Source of the DNA: Hyphomicrobiales bacterium
GTDB lineage: Bacteria > Pseudomonadota > Alphaproteobacteria > Rhizobiales > Rhizobiaceae
Assembly (NCBI GenBank): GCA_900471815.1
Contig: UICE01000006.1
Coordinates: 1-64,000, forward strand
DNA length: 64,000 nt
Reading direction: 5' to 3'
Shown here piece by piece: positions 1-7,969 of this stretch. The first letter of the stretch is position 1, and every line of letters starts with the position of its first letter. The translations under genes were made by a program, and so were the position numbers. The notes beneath the pieces are model-generated. The model made no database searches. It saw only the letters and a list, made by a program, of their open reading frames with translations, and was not told the DNA's origin.

Positions 1-59
1 CGCCAACTCTTGCAACTCCTGCAACGCTAGCGAGTTGTCGCTGCAACCCACAAAACTTC

Positions 60-150
60 CCTCATGGTGAGCTTGTCGAACCACGCACTATATCGAATGC
101 AGCTTATCCACCTCACTCGCGGCGAGTCATCCTGAGCTAGTTGAGGGTTG
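60..150. repeat. Dispersed intergenic repeat, first copy
   Basis: The segment CCTCATGGTGAGCTTGTCGA followed by ACCACGCA (about 60-88) recurs almost unchanged near 56095-56123. The segment around 126-146 (TCATCCTGAGCTAGTTGAGG) resembles the other arm of the same element, seen near 55993-56012 as its reverse complement. The second arm overlaps the 3' end of the PcaD gene and supplies its stop codon. The first 136 bases contain no gene that I can support. Short palindromic elements of this kind are known between Brucellaceae genes, but I cannot name the family. Confidence 0.6.
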
Positions 151-967
151 AGTTGCTCAAAATTGGATTGCCCTCAAGTTTGAACTCATCGATAAAGGCG
201 CGAATGATCGCGACGAGCATTTCGGGTTGTTCCACGCAGGGAATATGCCCGGCATCCTTGATGACTTCGTAGCGCGCGCCCGGAATCAATTTAGCCATTG
301 AAAGCACGACGTCCGGCGGTGTTGAGCCATCTTGATCTCCCACAATACAGATTGTTGGAACCGATATTCGGCCTGCGTCTTCTGTCAGGTCTGCATCACG
401 AATTGCTGCGCAGGTTCCGGCATATCCGGCCAATGGTTGACGGATCAGCATGTTCCGGTAGCCGGTTAAGGCAGGGCTGCTTTCACGATGAAATGTCGGG
501 GTAAACCAGCGTTCGAGGATCGTGTCGGCGATGCTTTCAATACCATTTTCCTCAAGCGCGGCAATACGTGCGTTCCAGGAATCGGCATTGCCAATCTTGT
601 GCGCGGTATCACACAAGACCAGTGCCCGAACCAGATCGGGACGGGAAGCATAAAGCCCCTGCGCAATCAGTCCGCCGACAGAAAGACCGCAAATGATTGC
701 ATTTTTAACATTGAGGAAATCCAGCAGACCTGCCAGATCGCCGACATGATCGTCGAGAGAATAGGGAGACGTGCCGACACTCGAAAGCCCGTGGCCGCGC
801 TTATCATAGGTGACGATAGCAAAATCACCCGCCAGGCGAATAATGACATCGCGCCAGATGCGGAAGTCAGTGCCCAGAGAATTGGCAAAAACGATCACAG
901 GTTTTGACGCTGGTCCGCCAATCAGCTGATAATGCAGCGTCACACCATTTATATCGGCAAATTGCAC
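137..967 (-). CDS. pcaD: 3-oxoadipate enol-lactonase (PcaD-like alpha/beta hydrolase)
   Basis: This 276-residue alpha/beta hydrolase should hydrolyse 3-oxoadipate enol-lactone to 3-oxoadipate in the protocatechuate/catechol branch of the beta-ketoadipate pathway, in the cytoplasm. Visible features are the N-terminal strand with VFANSLGTD (oxyanion loop), YDKRGHGLSS, the nucleophile elbow GLSVGG (Ser near residue 96), the acid Asp in GDQDGSTP and the catalytic His in AGHIPCVEQP. Translation starts at GTG 967, preceded by GGGAGAGCAAG. A PcaF thiolase gene diverges from it, which supports the pathway assignment. The last residues are encoded by an intergenic repeat arm, so the C-terminus may differ from the family norm. 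Generic alpha/beta hydrolase activity is the alternative. Confidence 0.85.
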   Translation of the reverse strand: MQFADINGVTLHYQLIGGPASKPVIVFANSLGTDFRIWRDVIIRLAGDFAIVTYDKRGHGLSSVGTSPYSLDDHVGDLAGLLDFLNVKNAIICGLSVGGLIAQGLYASRPDLVRALVLCDTAHKIGNADSWNARIAALEENGIESIADTILERWFTPTFHRESSPALTGYRNMLIRQPLAGYAGTCAAIRDADLTEDAGRISVPTICIVGDQDGSTPPDVVLSMAKLIPGARYEVIKDAGHIPCVEQPEMLVAIIRAFIDEFKLEGNPILSNSTLN

Positions 968-1116
968 CTTGCTCTCCCTTTTATCCAGAATGATATGTGC
1001 GTACGGTTCTGTAGAATGAATGATCAGGGACGATCAACCGCCGAATAATTATCTATTGATGAAGCGGCAACAGACCGGCTCAAATCAACAGGCAAGAAGA
1101 AAGCATATGAGGCAGT

Positions 1117-2325
1117 ATGATGGGTGACGTATTTATCTGCGACTATATCCGGACGCCCATTGGCCGTTTTGGTGGATCACTGGCTGGAGTTAGGGCGGAT
1201 GATCTTGGGGCTATTCCAATCAAGGCATTGATGGAACGTAATAAATCGGTCGATTGGGCAGCAATCGATGAAGTGATTTATGGATGCGCCAATCAGTCTG
1301 GCGAAGACAATCGCAATGTCGCCCGCATGTCGGCACTGCTTGCGGGATTGCCCGTGGAGGTGCCCGGCACCACGATGAACCGCCTATGCGGTTCCGGCAT
1401 GGATGCCATCATCACAGCCGCACGCGCCATTCGCGCCGGTGAAATGGACATTGCCATTGCTGGCGGTGTCGAGGCCATGTCGCGCGCGCCCTTTGTGCTG
1501 CCCAAGGCAGACAGCGCCTTTTCCCGCAATGCAGAAATTTACGATACGACAATCGGCTGGCGGTTCATCAATCCACTTATGCAGCAGCAATATGGTGTGG
1601 ATTCCATGCCGGATACCGCCGAAAATGTTGCCGAAGAGTTTCTTGTCTCCCGCTCCGATCAGGATGCTTTTGCTGTGCGCTCCCAGCAGCGAACCGGTCG
1701 GGCTCAGGAGAATGGTCGGCTTGCCAGCGAAATTATCCCGGTTCGCATCGCGCAAAGAAAAGGTGAGCCCATTATCGTTGATAAAGACGAGCATCCGCGC
1801 CCCCAAACGACAATTGAGGCTCTAGCCAAATTGCCGACGCCATTTCGATCCGGCGGAACTGTGACGGCAGGAAATGCTTCCGGCGTTAATGATGGCGCGG
1901 CAGCCCTCATCATTGCCTCCGAAGAGGCTGTAAAAAAGTACGGCCTCAATCCCATCGCGCGCATCCTGGGCGGGGCGACGGCGGGCGTGGCACCCCGTAT
2001 TATGGGAATTGGCCCAGCGCCTGCGACGAAGAAGCTTTGCGCGCGCCTCGGTTTGGTGCCAGCTGATTTTGACATTATCGAACTCAATGAAGCTTTTGCC
2101 TCGCAGGGACTTGCAACATTGCGCGATCTTGGAATTCCCGATGATGCGGAACACGTAAATCCGAATGGCGGCGCTATCGCCCTGGGGCATCCGCTGGGCA
2201 TGTCAGGAGCACGCATTGCGGGAACGGCAGCGCTTGAATTGCAATTGCGCGAGGGAAAACTCGCTCTGGCGACAATGTGCATTGGTGTTGGGCAGGGCAT
2301 TGCTATCGCGCTTGCAAGCGTTTGA
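1117..2325 (+). CDS. pcaF: 3-oxoadipyl-CoA thiolase
   Basis: This 402-residue thiolase should cleave beta-ketoadipyl-CoA with CoA to succinyl-CoA and acetyl-CoA, the last step of the beta-ketoadipate pathway. The active-site cysteine is in NRLCGSGMDA (about residue 90). The paired His is in GGAIALGHPLGMSGAR and the second Cys in TMCIGVGQG. The N-terminal DYIRTPIGRFGG is typical of PcaF and PaaJ thiolases. ATG 1117 and ATG 1120 are adjacent, with GAGG just upstream. The gene is divergent from pcaD, so the 150-bp gap probably holds both promoters. An acetyl-CoA acetyltransferase role is the main alternative, but the pcaD neighbour favours PcaF. Confidence 0.88.
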   Translation: MMGDVFICDYIRTPIGRFGGSLAGVRADDLGAIPIKALMERNKSVDWAAIDEVIYGCANQSGEDNRNVARMSALLAGLPVEVPGTTMNRLCGSGMDAIITAARAIRAGEMDIAIAGGVEAMSRAPFVLPKADSAFSRNAEIYDTTIGWRFINPLMQQQYGVDSMPDTAENVAEEFLVSRSDQDAFAVRSQQRTGRAQENGRLASEIIPVRIAQRKGEPIIVDKDEHPRPQTTIEALAKLPTPFRSGGTVTAGNASGVNDGAAALIIASEEAVKKYGLNPIARILGGATAGVAPRIMGIGPAPATKKLCARLGLVPADFDIIELNEAFASQGLATLRDLGIPDDAEHVNPNGGAIALGHPLGMSGARIAGTAALELQLREGKLALATMCIGVGQGIAIALASV

Positions 2326-2379
2326 TATCGGACGCAGAGCTGTCTGGTGGAAGCGTTTGACGCATGCTATGGGCGGGTC

Positions 2380-3015
2380 ATGAGCAAATTCGTTCTTCTT
2401 TTGGGCGGTTCCGTCCATGTCACCGATCGCCTTTTGAAACAGGTAGCCGGAGCCAGGGTTCTGGCGGCTGATGGTGGTATCGCCCATGCCGCACCACTGG
2501 GCCTCACGCCTGAGCTTTGGCTAGGCGATTTCGACTCGACATCGCCCGAGCTGGAAAAAGAATATGCGCATGTGCCGCGCCAGGTTTTTCCGGCAGCGAA
2601 GGATATGACCGATGGCGAACTGGCCTTGAACGAGGCATATCGACTGGGGGCGACCGAGCTTGTACTTTGCGGTGCATTTGGTGGAGTGCGCACCGATCAC
2701 ACGCTTCTGCATTTGACGATGGCGACCGCCCATGCGGCGCAGGGACATAAGATCATCCTCACCAGCGGAAGCGAAGAAGCCCACCCACTTGTGGGCGGTG
2801 AATATGCTTTCGATTTCGTCGATAAGACGCAGTTCAGCATTGTTGCATTTTCGCAATTACACGGACTTTTTATCGATGGAGCACGCTGGCCGCTTGAAAA
2901 TGTGGAACTTTCTTTCGGTTCATCGCTTACTGTCTCGAATGCCGTATGTGGAACCCTCCACGTATCGCTCCATTCGGGCAAAGCAATCCTGATTGCAGCG
3001 CCGCCAGTTGCCTGA
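2380..3015 (+). CDS. thiN: Thiamine pyrophosphokinase
   Basis: Thiamine diphosphokinase of 211 residues, which transfers pyrophosphate from ATP to thiamine to make the cofactor TPP. The family motifs are clear: LLGGSVHV at the N-terminus, LAADGGIAHA, WLGDFDST (nucleotide and Mg binding) and KDMTDGELAL, followed by the beta-rich C-terminal thiamine-binding domain. I chose ATG 2380 because the protein then begins directly with the first core strand; an upstream in-frame ATG at 2347 would add 11 atypical residues. It lies 54 bp after pcaF on the same strand. No TPP riboswitch is visible, as expected for a salvage or housekeeping enzyme. Confidence 0.9.
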   Translation: MSKFVLLLGGSVHVTDRLLKQVAGARVLAADGGIAHAAPLGLTPELWLGDFDSTSPELEKEYAHVPRQVFPAAKDMTDGELALNEAYRLGATELVLCGAFGGVRTDHTLLHLTMATAHAAQGHKIILTSGSEEAHPLVGGEYAFDFVDKTQFSIVAFSQLHGLFIDGARWPLENVELSFGSSLTVSNAVCGTLHVSLHSGKAILIAAPPVA

Positions 3016-3109
3016 CGCTTGTCAATATAAGCGGAAAGTGTAATGTGTGCAGCACAGCATTGGGGACGCAAGCTGGTAAGTTTGGTTTTAGAAACGGGAG
3101 AGGTCTTCC

Positions 3110-3391
3110 ATGTTGAAAAGTTTATCTACAGTTGCAGTTGCCGCAGTTTTGGCATTCTCGGTTGCTGGTTGTACAACGAGTGAACAGCGGACAGCCGGAT
3201 ATGGTGTCGGTGGTGCAGCACTTGGTGCATTGGCAGGTGGCGCTATCGGTGGTGGTCGTGGTGCTTTGGCCGGTGCGGCAATCGGCGGCGCATCAGGCGT
3301 AGTCGTTGGCGCAGCAACATCAGACGGCGGACGCCGTTACTGCACGTATGAAAATCGCTACGGCGAGCGCTATCGCGCACCTTGCCGTTAA
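3110..3391 (+). CDS. Glycine-zipper lipoprotein (copy 1)
   Basis: Small 93-residue outer-membrane-type lipoprotein. It has a lipoprotein signal peptide with lipobox VAGC (Cys21), then a glycine-zipper segment (GVGGAALGALAGGAIGGG and a second GAAIGGASGVVVG) able to form a two-helix membrane hairpin. The short C-terminal tail RYCTYENRYGERYRAPC carries two cysteines. A good GGGAGAGG-like ribosome binding site precedes ATG 3110 and a strong terminator follows. The next gene is a clear paralog with the same plan. The family resembles 17-kDa antigen/SlyB-like envelope proteins; the specific function is unknown. Confidence 0.85.
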   Translation: MLKSLSTVAVAAVLAFSVAGCTTSEQRTAGYGVGGAALGALAGGAIGGGRGALAGAAIGGASGVVVGAATSDGGRRYCTYENRYGERYRAPCR

Positions 3392-3410
3392 GCAGCTAGA
3401 GTTTTCGAAA

Positions 3411-3440
3411 AACAGGCCGGTTTTCCGGCCTGTTTTTTTG
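3411..3440 (+). terminator. Rho-independent terminator after lipoprotein copy 1
   Basis: Perfect 10-bp stem AACAGGCCGG/CCGGCCTGTT with a TTTT loop, followed by a run of seven T. Confidence 0.9.
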
Positions 3441-3528
3441 TGTGTACCGGACGCGTGTTCCGGTGATCTTTCTTCTGCCGTATTGAGGAAGCAGGATTTT
3501 CCCGCACTTTTTAAATGGAGAGGTTATT

Positions 3529-3930
3529 ATGAAAATTCGTTTTGCTGCCATAGCAGCCACAGCACTTCTGGCATTTACGATCGCCGGATGTGAGACGAGC
3601 CAGCAAAATCAACGTGCCGGGACGGGTGCATTGATTGGTGCTGGCGCTGGTGCCCTGGCCGGACAGGCTTTGGGGCGTGATACGAAAAGCACGGTGATCG
3701 GTGCTGCGGGTGGCGCTTTGCTTGGCGCGGCTGTTGGTACAGCCACAACACCGCGCGGTGGAAACGAGAATCTATGCCGTTATCAGCGGCCTGACGGATC
3801 GATTTACAATGCTCCCTGCCAAGGCAATGGCGGAGGTGCCTATGGAAATGGACGATATCCGGATGATGATGGATACCGGTCTGAGCGCCGCCGGTATAGT
3901 TCCGACCCATACCGCGATGACAATTACTGA
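3529..3930 (+). CDS. Glycine-zipper lipoprotein (copy 2)
   Basis: A 133-residue paralog of the gene just upstream. Signal peptide with lipobox IAGC (Cys21), two glycine-zipper segments (GTGALIGAGAGALAGQALG; GAAGGALLGAAVG), then the conserved NLCRYQRPDGSIYNAPCQG tail with a Cys pair. An extra hydrophilic Gly/Tyr/Arg/Asp-rich extension of about 35 residues is absent from copy 1. RBS GGAGAGG lies 7 bp before ATG 3529. It is flanked by terminators on both sides, so it is probably monocistronic. A structural or envelope-integrity role is inferred from the family only. Confidence 0.85.
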   Translation: MKIRFAAIAATALLAFTIAGCETSQQNQRAGTGALIGAGAGALAGQALGRDTKSTVIGAAGGALLGAAVGTATTPRGGNENLCRYQRPDGSIYNAPCQGNGGGAYGNGRYPDDDGYRSERRRYSSDPYRDDNY

Positions 3931-3955
3931 TCACAGAATATCGATTTAGCGCAAG

Positions 3956-3982
3956 CAGGCCGGAATTTCCGGCCTGTTTCGT
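3956..3982 (+). terminator. Terminator after lipoprotein copy 2
   Basis: Stem CAGGCCGGAA/TTCCGGCCTG with a minimal loop followed by TTTCGTTT. The stem sequence is nearly the same as in the terminator of copy 1, consistent with duplication of the whole unit. Confidence 0.75.
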
Positions 3983-4052
3983 TTGACAGAACAGATATTC
4001 TCATCGACAAGCCCTGACAAAACCTGCTCGAACTCCCGGATTGATACGTTTG

Positions 4053-5873
4053 ATGGCTCCACCACTGTTACGCCTTGATAGAATTGCCCTGACTTTCGGT
4101 GGCACGCCCCTTTTGACCGATGCGGCCATCTCTGTCAGCGAGAATGATCGCATTGCGCTTGTAGGACGCAACGGTTCGGGCAAATCGACACTGCTTAAAA
4201 TCGCCGCCGGATTTGTCGTCCCAACGGACGGCGAAGTCTTCAAACATCCGGCTGTCACGATACGCTATCTGGCTCAGGCACCCGATATGGATGGATTTGC
4301 CAATGTGCGGGCCTATGTCGAAGCGGGACTTGGACCGGCAGATGATCTTTACCGTGTCAGTTACCTGCTTGAGCATCTGGGACTGACGGGCGAGGAAAAG
4401 CCGGAAAATCTTTCGGGAGGAGAAACACGTCGTGCTGCTTTGGCAAAGGTTCTTGCACCGCAGCCGGATATCCTTCTGCTTGACGAGCCGACCAACCATC
4501 TTGACCTGACAACCATTGAATGGCTGGAAAGTGAGTTGCGCCAGATACGCTCGGCCATCGTGGTAATATCGCATGACCGGCGGTTTCTGGAGAATGTCAG
4601 CCGTTCTACCATCTGGCTTGATCGAGGCGTTACGAAACGGCTCGATCAAGGGTTTGGCTCGTTCGAGGAGTGGCGCGACAAGGTTCTGGAAGAAGAAGAG
4701 CGCGACCTGCACAAACTTGGACGTCAGATTGTACGCGAGGAACATTGGTTACGATACGGCGTTACGGCACGGCGCAAACGTAACATGCGTCGGCTCGGCG
4801 ACCTGCAATCCATGCGCAGCGAGTTTCGTAATCATCATGGCGCGCAGGGCAAGGCGGTTCTCAAGGCCAGCGATGCCAAGGAATCTGGCAAGCTTGTTAT
4901 CGAGGCGGAACATCTTTCCAAGAGCTATGATGACCGCATTCTCGTGGATGATTTTTCCACCCGTATACAACGCGGAAATTGCGTGGGATTTGTCGGGCCG
5001 AATGGAGCGGGTAAGACGACGCTCCTCTCCATGCTGACAGGATTGCTCAAGCCGGATAGCGGCTTTGTCAAACTGGGAACAAATCTTGAGATTGCGGTGC
5101 TGGATCAGCGGCGGGACAGTCTAAATCTTGAACAAACCTTGTCAGACTATTTGACCGACGGGCGCGGAGAGAATGTTATCGTCAATGGCGAGCAGCGCCA
5201 CGTTGCCTCCTACATGAAAGACTTCCTGTTTCAACCCGAGCAGTTGCGCACGCCAATCCGCGAGCTATCGGGTGGTGAGCGCGCACGTCTGATGCTGGCG
5301 CGGGTCTTGGCACGGCCTGCCAATCTGCTGGTTCTCGATGAGCCGACGAATGATCTCGACATGGAAACGTTGGATTTGTTGCAGGAATTGGTTGCTGGCT
5401 TTGCCGGGACAGTGCTGCTCGTCAGCCATGATCGCGATTTCCTTGACCGTACCGTAACGTCAGTCATTGCTCCCGAAGGTAGTGGGAAATGGCTGGAATA
5501 TGCCGGTGGCTATACCGATATGCTGGCGCAGCGCAAGGAAACGGCGATTGCGACCCGGAAGGAATTGAAAGCCGCCAAGCCGCAGGCTTCATCTGGTGTG
5601 GCTTCTGAAAAGATGCCTGCTGCACGCGATGAAAAGCGCAAACTCTCCTACAAGCAGAAATTTGCGCTCGAAACGCTTCCAGCTAAAATTGAAGCGCTGC
5701 ATAGCGAAATTATCAATTTGGAAAAGAAGCTGGCCGATCCCGATCTTTTTGCAAAGAATCCGGCCCTGTTCAACAAGACGGTTGAGGAGATCGGCAAGAA
5801 GCGTGCAAGTCACGAAGCGCTCGAGCACGAATGGCTGGAGCTTGAAATGCTGCGCGAGGAAATCGAAGGCTAG
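4053..5873 (+). CDS. uup: ABC-F ATPase, Uup type
   Basis: Cytoplasmic tandem ABC ATPase of 606 residues with no membrane segments, of the ABC-F group that acts on ribosomes or, for Uup, on branched DNA and ribosome-related stress. Domain 1 has Walker A GRNGSGKST, signature LSGGETRRAAL and Walker B ILLLDEPTNHLDL. Domain 2 has GPNGAGKTT, LSGGERARLML and LLVLDEPTNDLDM. The interdomain linker is long and basic (WLRYGVTARRKRNMRRLG), and the C-terminus is the Uup-type coiled coil (about 540-606, KLSYKQKFALETLP onward). ATG 4053 was chosen over an upstream TTG at 4041. No strong RBS is visible. Convergent with the tctC gene across a shared terminator. Confidence 0.9.
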   Translation: MAPPLLRLDRIALTFGGTPLLTDAAISVSENDRIALVGRNGSGKSTLLKIAAGFVVPTDGEVFKHPAVTIRYLAQAPDMDGFANVRAYVEAGLGPADDLYRVSYLLEHLGLTGEEKPENLSGGETRRAALAKVLAPQPDILLLDEPTNHLDLTTIEWLESELRQIRSAIVVISHDRRFLENVSRSTIWLDRGVTKRLDQGFGSFEEWRDKVLEEEERDLHKLGRQIVREEHWLRYGVTARRKRNMRRLGDLQSMRSEFRNHHGAQGKAVLKASDAKESGKLVIEAEHLSKSYDDRILVDDFSTRIQRGNCVGFVGPNGAGKTTLLSMLTGLLKPDSGFVKLGTNLEIAVLDQRRDSLNLEQTLSDYLTDGRGENVIVNGEQRHVASYMKDFLFQPEQLRTPIRELSGGERARLMLARVLARPANLLVLDEPTNDLDMETLDLLQELVAGFAGTVLLVSHDRDFLDRTVTSVIAPEGSGKWLEYAGGYTDMLAQRKETAIATRKELKAAKPQASSGVASEKMPAARDEKRKLSYKQKFALETLPAKIEALHSEIINLEKKLADPDLFAKNPALFNKTVEEIGKKRASHEALEHEWLELEMLREEIEG

Positions 5874-5898
5874 ATTAAACTCGTAATTGTGCCCAATG

Positions 5899-5940
5899 AT
5901 CGGAACGAAAAACTGGGATTCCAGTTCTCGTTCCGATTTG
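5899..5940. terminator. Convergent-gene terminator between uup and tctC
   Basis: Outer stem ATCGGAACGA/TCGTTCCGAT and inner stem AACTGG/CCAGTT with GATT loop. It sits between two convergent genes and can serve both strands, although T runs are short. Confidence 0.7.
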
Positions 5941-5961
5941 AAAGACAGCATAAATAAGCGT

Positions 5962-6912
5962 TTATTCTACGAGCTTCAGCTCACGGAATGTTGTGAGGAC
6001 TGTCGCCTGCTGTTCTTTGATATAAGCGGCAAATTCGGCGGATGGCTGGTAAAGATCAACCCAACCATGCTTTTTCAATGTTGCTTGCCATTCCGGGCTT
6101 TGCGCCATTTTAGAAAAGGCTGCATCAAGATCCTTCGTCTGTTCTTCCGACAGGTTGGCTTGTCCGAGGAAGCCGCGCCAATTGACCAACTCAACATCGA
6201 CCCCTTGTTCCTTCATCGTTGGCACATCAATGCCTTCGAGCCGCGTTGCAGAAGAAATCCCGAGTGCTCGCACTGTTCCGGCTGAAATTTGTCCGGCAAA
6301 CTCGGAATAGCCACCTGCACCAACGGAAATATGCCCTCCCATCACCTGTCCGAGCATCTCACCTCCGGCACCGATGGCGACGTAATTCATCTTGGAAAGA
6401 TCGCCGCCAATTGCCTTGACGATCATGCCATACAGCAAATGGTCGACACCACCGGCGGCGAAACCGCCCAACGATACTGATCCCGGATCAGCTTTGAAGG
6501 CTTTGACCAGATCATCCATATTTTTCAATGGCGAATCTGCCGGGACGACCAGCGTAAGATACTCGCCTGTCATCCGCGCGATGGGCTTGGTCTGGTCCAT
6601 TGTTACGGGTGCGTTATTGGTCAGGATCGAGCCAACCATGCCGATCCCCGTAACAATGAGGCCCGTATCGGGATACTTCTTCGAAACAAATTCGGCCAGG
6701 CCAATAGTGCCACCGGCTCCCGGTCGATTAACAACCTGGATGTCGCCAGCGAGCTCGAGGTCCTGAAGCGATTGTTGTGTCGAGCGTGCCAATTGATCAT
6801 AGCCGCCTCCCGGACCTGCCGGAGCGATGATTTCGATATTCTTTACCGCGTCGGCCTGAGCCGATGAGGCCATGCCAAAGGCCAGCGCAAAAGCAAGCGT
6901 GCGAAGTTTCAT
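5962..6912 (-). CDS. TctC-family tripartite tricarboxylate transporter binding protein
   Basis: Periplasmic solute receptor of 316 residues in the Bug/TctC family, which captures carboxylates (citrate, other di/tricarboxylates or aromatics) for a TctAB permease. The signal peptide is the first 21 residues, ending SSAQA-DA. The family hallmark IIAPAGPGGGYDQLAR and the strand NRPGAGGTIGLAEFV line the ligand site. RBS GGGAGGAAAT precedes ATG 6912. No tctA or tctB gene is adjacent in this window: it stands alone between uup and zapA, so it either works with a distant permease or is an orphan receptor of the Bug type. Confidence 0.88.
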   Translation of the reverse strand: MKLRTLAFALAFGMASSAQADAVKNIEIIAPAGPGGGYDQLARSTQQSLQDLELAGDIQVVNRPGAGGTIGLAEFVSKKYPDTGLIVTGIGMVGSILTNNAPVTMDQTKPIARMTGEYLTLVVPADSPLKNMDDLVKAFKADPGSVSLGGFAAGGVDHLLYGMIVKAIGGDLSKMNYVAIGAGGEMLGQVMGGHISVGAGGYSEFAGQISAGTVRALGISSATRLEGIDVPTMKEQGVDVELVNWRGFLGQANLSEEQTKDLDAAFSKMAQSPEWQATLKKHGWVDLYQPSAEFAAYIKEQQATVLTTFRELKLVE

Positions 6913-7019
6913 GTATTTCCTCCCTGAAAGCTCCCTTGCTCTGCACTTTTGTACAAAGCCTTCAGAGGCTGCGGGAAGAATCTGTCATGGAGCTGTCTTT
7001 GAGGAGGGCAGGAAATCCG

Positions 7020-7385
7020 TCAATTGGCCTTCGGAGCGAGACGCGCTGCAAGCGTTTCGATGCGTCCAGCCACCTCGGACAGAACGCCAGTGATAGCCGA
7101 ATCATTCTTGTCGGCCTTGGCTAACGCCTCATCCCGGCTCTTTCTCAAGGCTTCCGCTTCGTTTTCCAGACCGGTCAGACGCAACTGCAATTCATGGAGT
7201 TCGTCTGTAACCATGATGCCGGCCATAACTGTCAGGCGCAGATCTCCTATCTCGCCGAACGAGGATTTCAGATGCGTCACGTAACGATCAAAACGTTCTG
7301 CCAGACCGGTCAGATGTTGTTCCTGACCCTCGTCACAGGCCATTCTGTAGGCTTTGCCATCGATCGTTACGGTAACGGTAGCCAT
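7020..7385 (-). CDS. zapA: Cell division protein ZapA
   Basis: ZapA of 121 residues, a small coiled-coil protein that crosslinks FtsZ protofilaments at the division site. The N-terminal domain begins ATVTVTIDGKAYRMACDEGQ and continues with GLAERFDRYVTHL, both typical of alphaproteobacterial ZapA. A long helix with heptads (LHELQLRLTGLENEAEALRK) follows. The upstream DUF4164 gene is 17 bp away on the same strand and is likely co-transcribed. A 6S RNA gene often follows zapA in bacteria, but the 107 bases after it here do not show a convincing 6S shape. Confidence 0.92.
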   Translation of the reverse strand: MATVTVTIDGKAYRMACDEGQEQHLTGLAERFDRYVTHLKSSFGEIGDLRLTVMAGIMVTDELHELQLRLTGLENEAEALRKSRDEALAKADKNDSAITGVLSEVAGRIETLAARLAPKAN

Positions 7386-7402
7386 GGTTGTTTCTTCCTG
7401 TT

Positions 7403-7675
7403 CTATCGATCAAGGACCGTGCGGATGGATTCCATCGCAGCGACAAGGCGGCGTGAAACTTCTTTATTTGCCGCCTCAAGACGCTCAGCACGCCCTTCAG
7501 ACGCATCAAGCTCCTGAGCCAGCTTACGCCGGTCCATGTTCATCCGCTGGACCTCTTCTTCCGCTTCAGCAAAATCGCCCTCATGCTCAAGACGCATTTC
7601 AACTGCATTCTCAAGCGTGGAGAGGGATTTGGCCAATCTTTCCAGTACTTGTTTGAGGGTGGCTTCAGATGCCAT
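7403..7675 (-). CDS. DUF4164 coiled-coil protein
   Basis: A 90-residue protein that is almost entirely heptad-rich helix (LKQVLERLAKSLSTLENAVE; EAEEEVQRMNMDRRKLAQEL). It matches what I know of the DUF4164 family, found next to zapA in Rhizobiales. The location suggests a role linked to division or the ZapA-FtsZ structure, but its function is unknown and this is inference from context. It is first in a probable operon with zapA and diverges from tkt. The 290-base gap to tkt should hold both promoters. Confidence 0.82.
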   Translation of the reverse strand: MASEATLKQVLERLAKSLSTLENAVEMRLEHEGDFAEAEEEVQRMNMDRRKLAQELDASEGRAERLEAANKEVSRRLVAAMESIRTVLDR

Positions 7676-7969
7676 TTTCGACGTTTCCCCTGTGTCTCAA
7701 TCTTTTCAGCGAATCGCAAAAAGAAGAACGACTTATGACAGAGAGTCTAGTGGTTACATTAATGCTGCGTCAATCAATCCGAACGGCGCCGTGGCACTCA
7801 TGCACCGATAATAATGTGCTCCAATGAATGTCTTCCTGCAATACCGTCCCAATTTGGCCAGCTTTTGTTGACTCCCTCTCGACACCTGCTATTTGTCGCG
7901 TGCCTTTTGGATATTGTCTAACCGGCATCCAGAAACGGCATCTCTTTTCCACTTCGAAAGACGGTGACT

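Noticed and set aside
1384-1825. 140-codon frames on both strands inside pcaF
   Set aside because: They overlap a confidently assigned thiolase and have shadow-type composition.
6913-7019. 6S RNA after zapA
   Set aside because: The position is classic, but the 107 bases do not show the long rod with a central bubble and would leave no room for the tctC promoter.
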